Below the pieces are notes generated by a model. The model searched no databases, had not been told where the DNA came from, and saw only the letters and a list, made by a program, of their open reading frames with translations. This document shows positions 6,087 to 6,209 of a DNA stretch of 6,209 nt, piece by piece. The stretch comes from Bacteroidota bacterium. GTDB taxonomy: Bacteria; Bacteroidota; Bacteroidia; Chitinophagales; Chitinophagaceae. Position 1 is the first letter of the stretch, and every line of letters begins with the position of its first letter. A program made the translations under genes and the position numbers. The DNA is taken from the NCBI GenBank assembly GCA_947461985.1, contig CANHNT010000121.1, forward strand, positions 1-6,209. Reading direction: 5' to 3'.

Positions 6087-6125
6087 CTTTGTGCAACGTT
6101 GTTTCCTTGTGACTTTGTGCCAAAA
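6087..6125. repeat. TTTGTG-rich degenerate repeat patch
   Basis: CTTTGTGC (6087-6094), CCTTGTGACTTTGTGCCAAA (about 6105-6124) and an intervening GTTGTTT give an imperfect repetition of (C)TTTGTGnC. Phrases of this kind (TTTGTGACTTTGTGCC) occur often in intergenic DNA of Bacteroidota in my recollection. No function can be assigned. Confidence 0.4.
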
Positions 6126-6136
6126 TTCAACATAAA

Positions 6137-6162
6137 AAAAGACCCTTTTGCAAGAGTCTTTT
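6137..6162. terminator. Bidirectional intrinsic terminator
   Basis: AAAAGACCCTT (6137-6147), loop TTGC (6148-6151), AAGAGTCTTTT (6152-6162): an 11-bp stem with a single C/A mismatch. It is A-rich on the left and T-rich on the right, so it can end transcription from both sides. It would close the plus-strand DUF6122 gene (178 bases after its stop) and the minus-strand gene that appears to end at 6170. Confidence 0.75.
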
Positions 6163-6169
6163 ACTATGA

Positions 6170-6209
6170 TTAATCCTTTTTTTCGGAATTATTTTGTGGT
6201 GGATTATTG
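6170..6209 (-). CDS. Possible C-terminal codons of a gene extending past the right edge
   Basis: The minus strand is open from the edge to a TAA at 6170-6172 and reads NNPPQNNSEKKD, a hydrophilic tail typical of a protein C-terminus. The bidirectional terminator starts 7 bases after the stop, exactly where one would expect it for a gene coming in from the right. With 12 codons nothing can be said of its function, and it may be chance. Confidence 0.4.
   Translation of the reverse strand, partial: NNPPQNNSEKKD

Noticed and set aside
5960..6209. tRNA or small RNA gene in the right-hand spacer
   Set aside because: No cloverleaf or recognisable RNA fold was seen apart from the terminator hairpin.

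Overview
The window reads as AT-rich chromosomal DNA of a member of the Bacteroidota, perhaps Flavobacteriia or a near relative. The evidence is a single-chain dimeric-type glycyl-tRNA synthetase, a DUF4105 (Lnb-type) envelope protein, a small DUF6122-like membrane protein, little Shine-Dalgarno signal, promoter-like TAnnTTTG boxes, and short palindromic CCCTCC-TTT-GGAGGG repeats of a kind I associate with these genomes. No phage, transposase, CRISPR or RNA gene was found.

Layout. Four genes run on the minus strand and are read from right to left: glyS (3945-5405), a polytopic membrane protein resembling GT-C glycosyltransferases (2624-3961, overlapping the glyS end by 17 bases), guaB (1069-2535), and a DUF4105 protein that runs off the left edge (1-1002). 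Opposite them, after a 203-base divergent spacer, a DUF6122-like gene is on the plus strand (5609-5959). The last 250 bases hold an apparent gene-end remnant (5956-6081), a TTTGTG-type repeat patch, a strong bidirectional terminator (6137-6162), and probably the last codons of another minus-strand gene at the right edge.

Function. glyS and guaB are core translation and purine-synthesis housekeeping genes. The membrane protein and the DUF4105 protein point to the cell envelope: glycan transfer, and probably lipoprotein N-acylation. Nothing shows the four act in one pathway; close spacing suggests at most partial co-transcription.

Most unusual is the set of three GC-rich palindromic repeats. 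One lies between guaB and the DUF4105 gene. The other two sit inside reading frames without breaking them: in the N-terminal leader of the DUF4105 protein and in the catalytic domain of GlyRS. They are read in two different frames, a situation like the Rickettsia palindromic elements. Short tandem repeats (4 x 7 bp before glyS, 2 x 14 bp before guaB) also lie in the promoter regions of both housekeeping genes.
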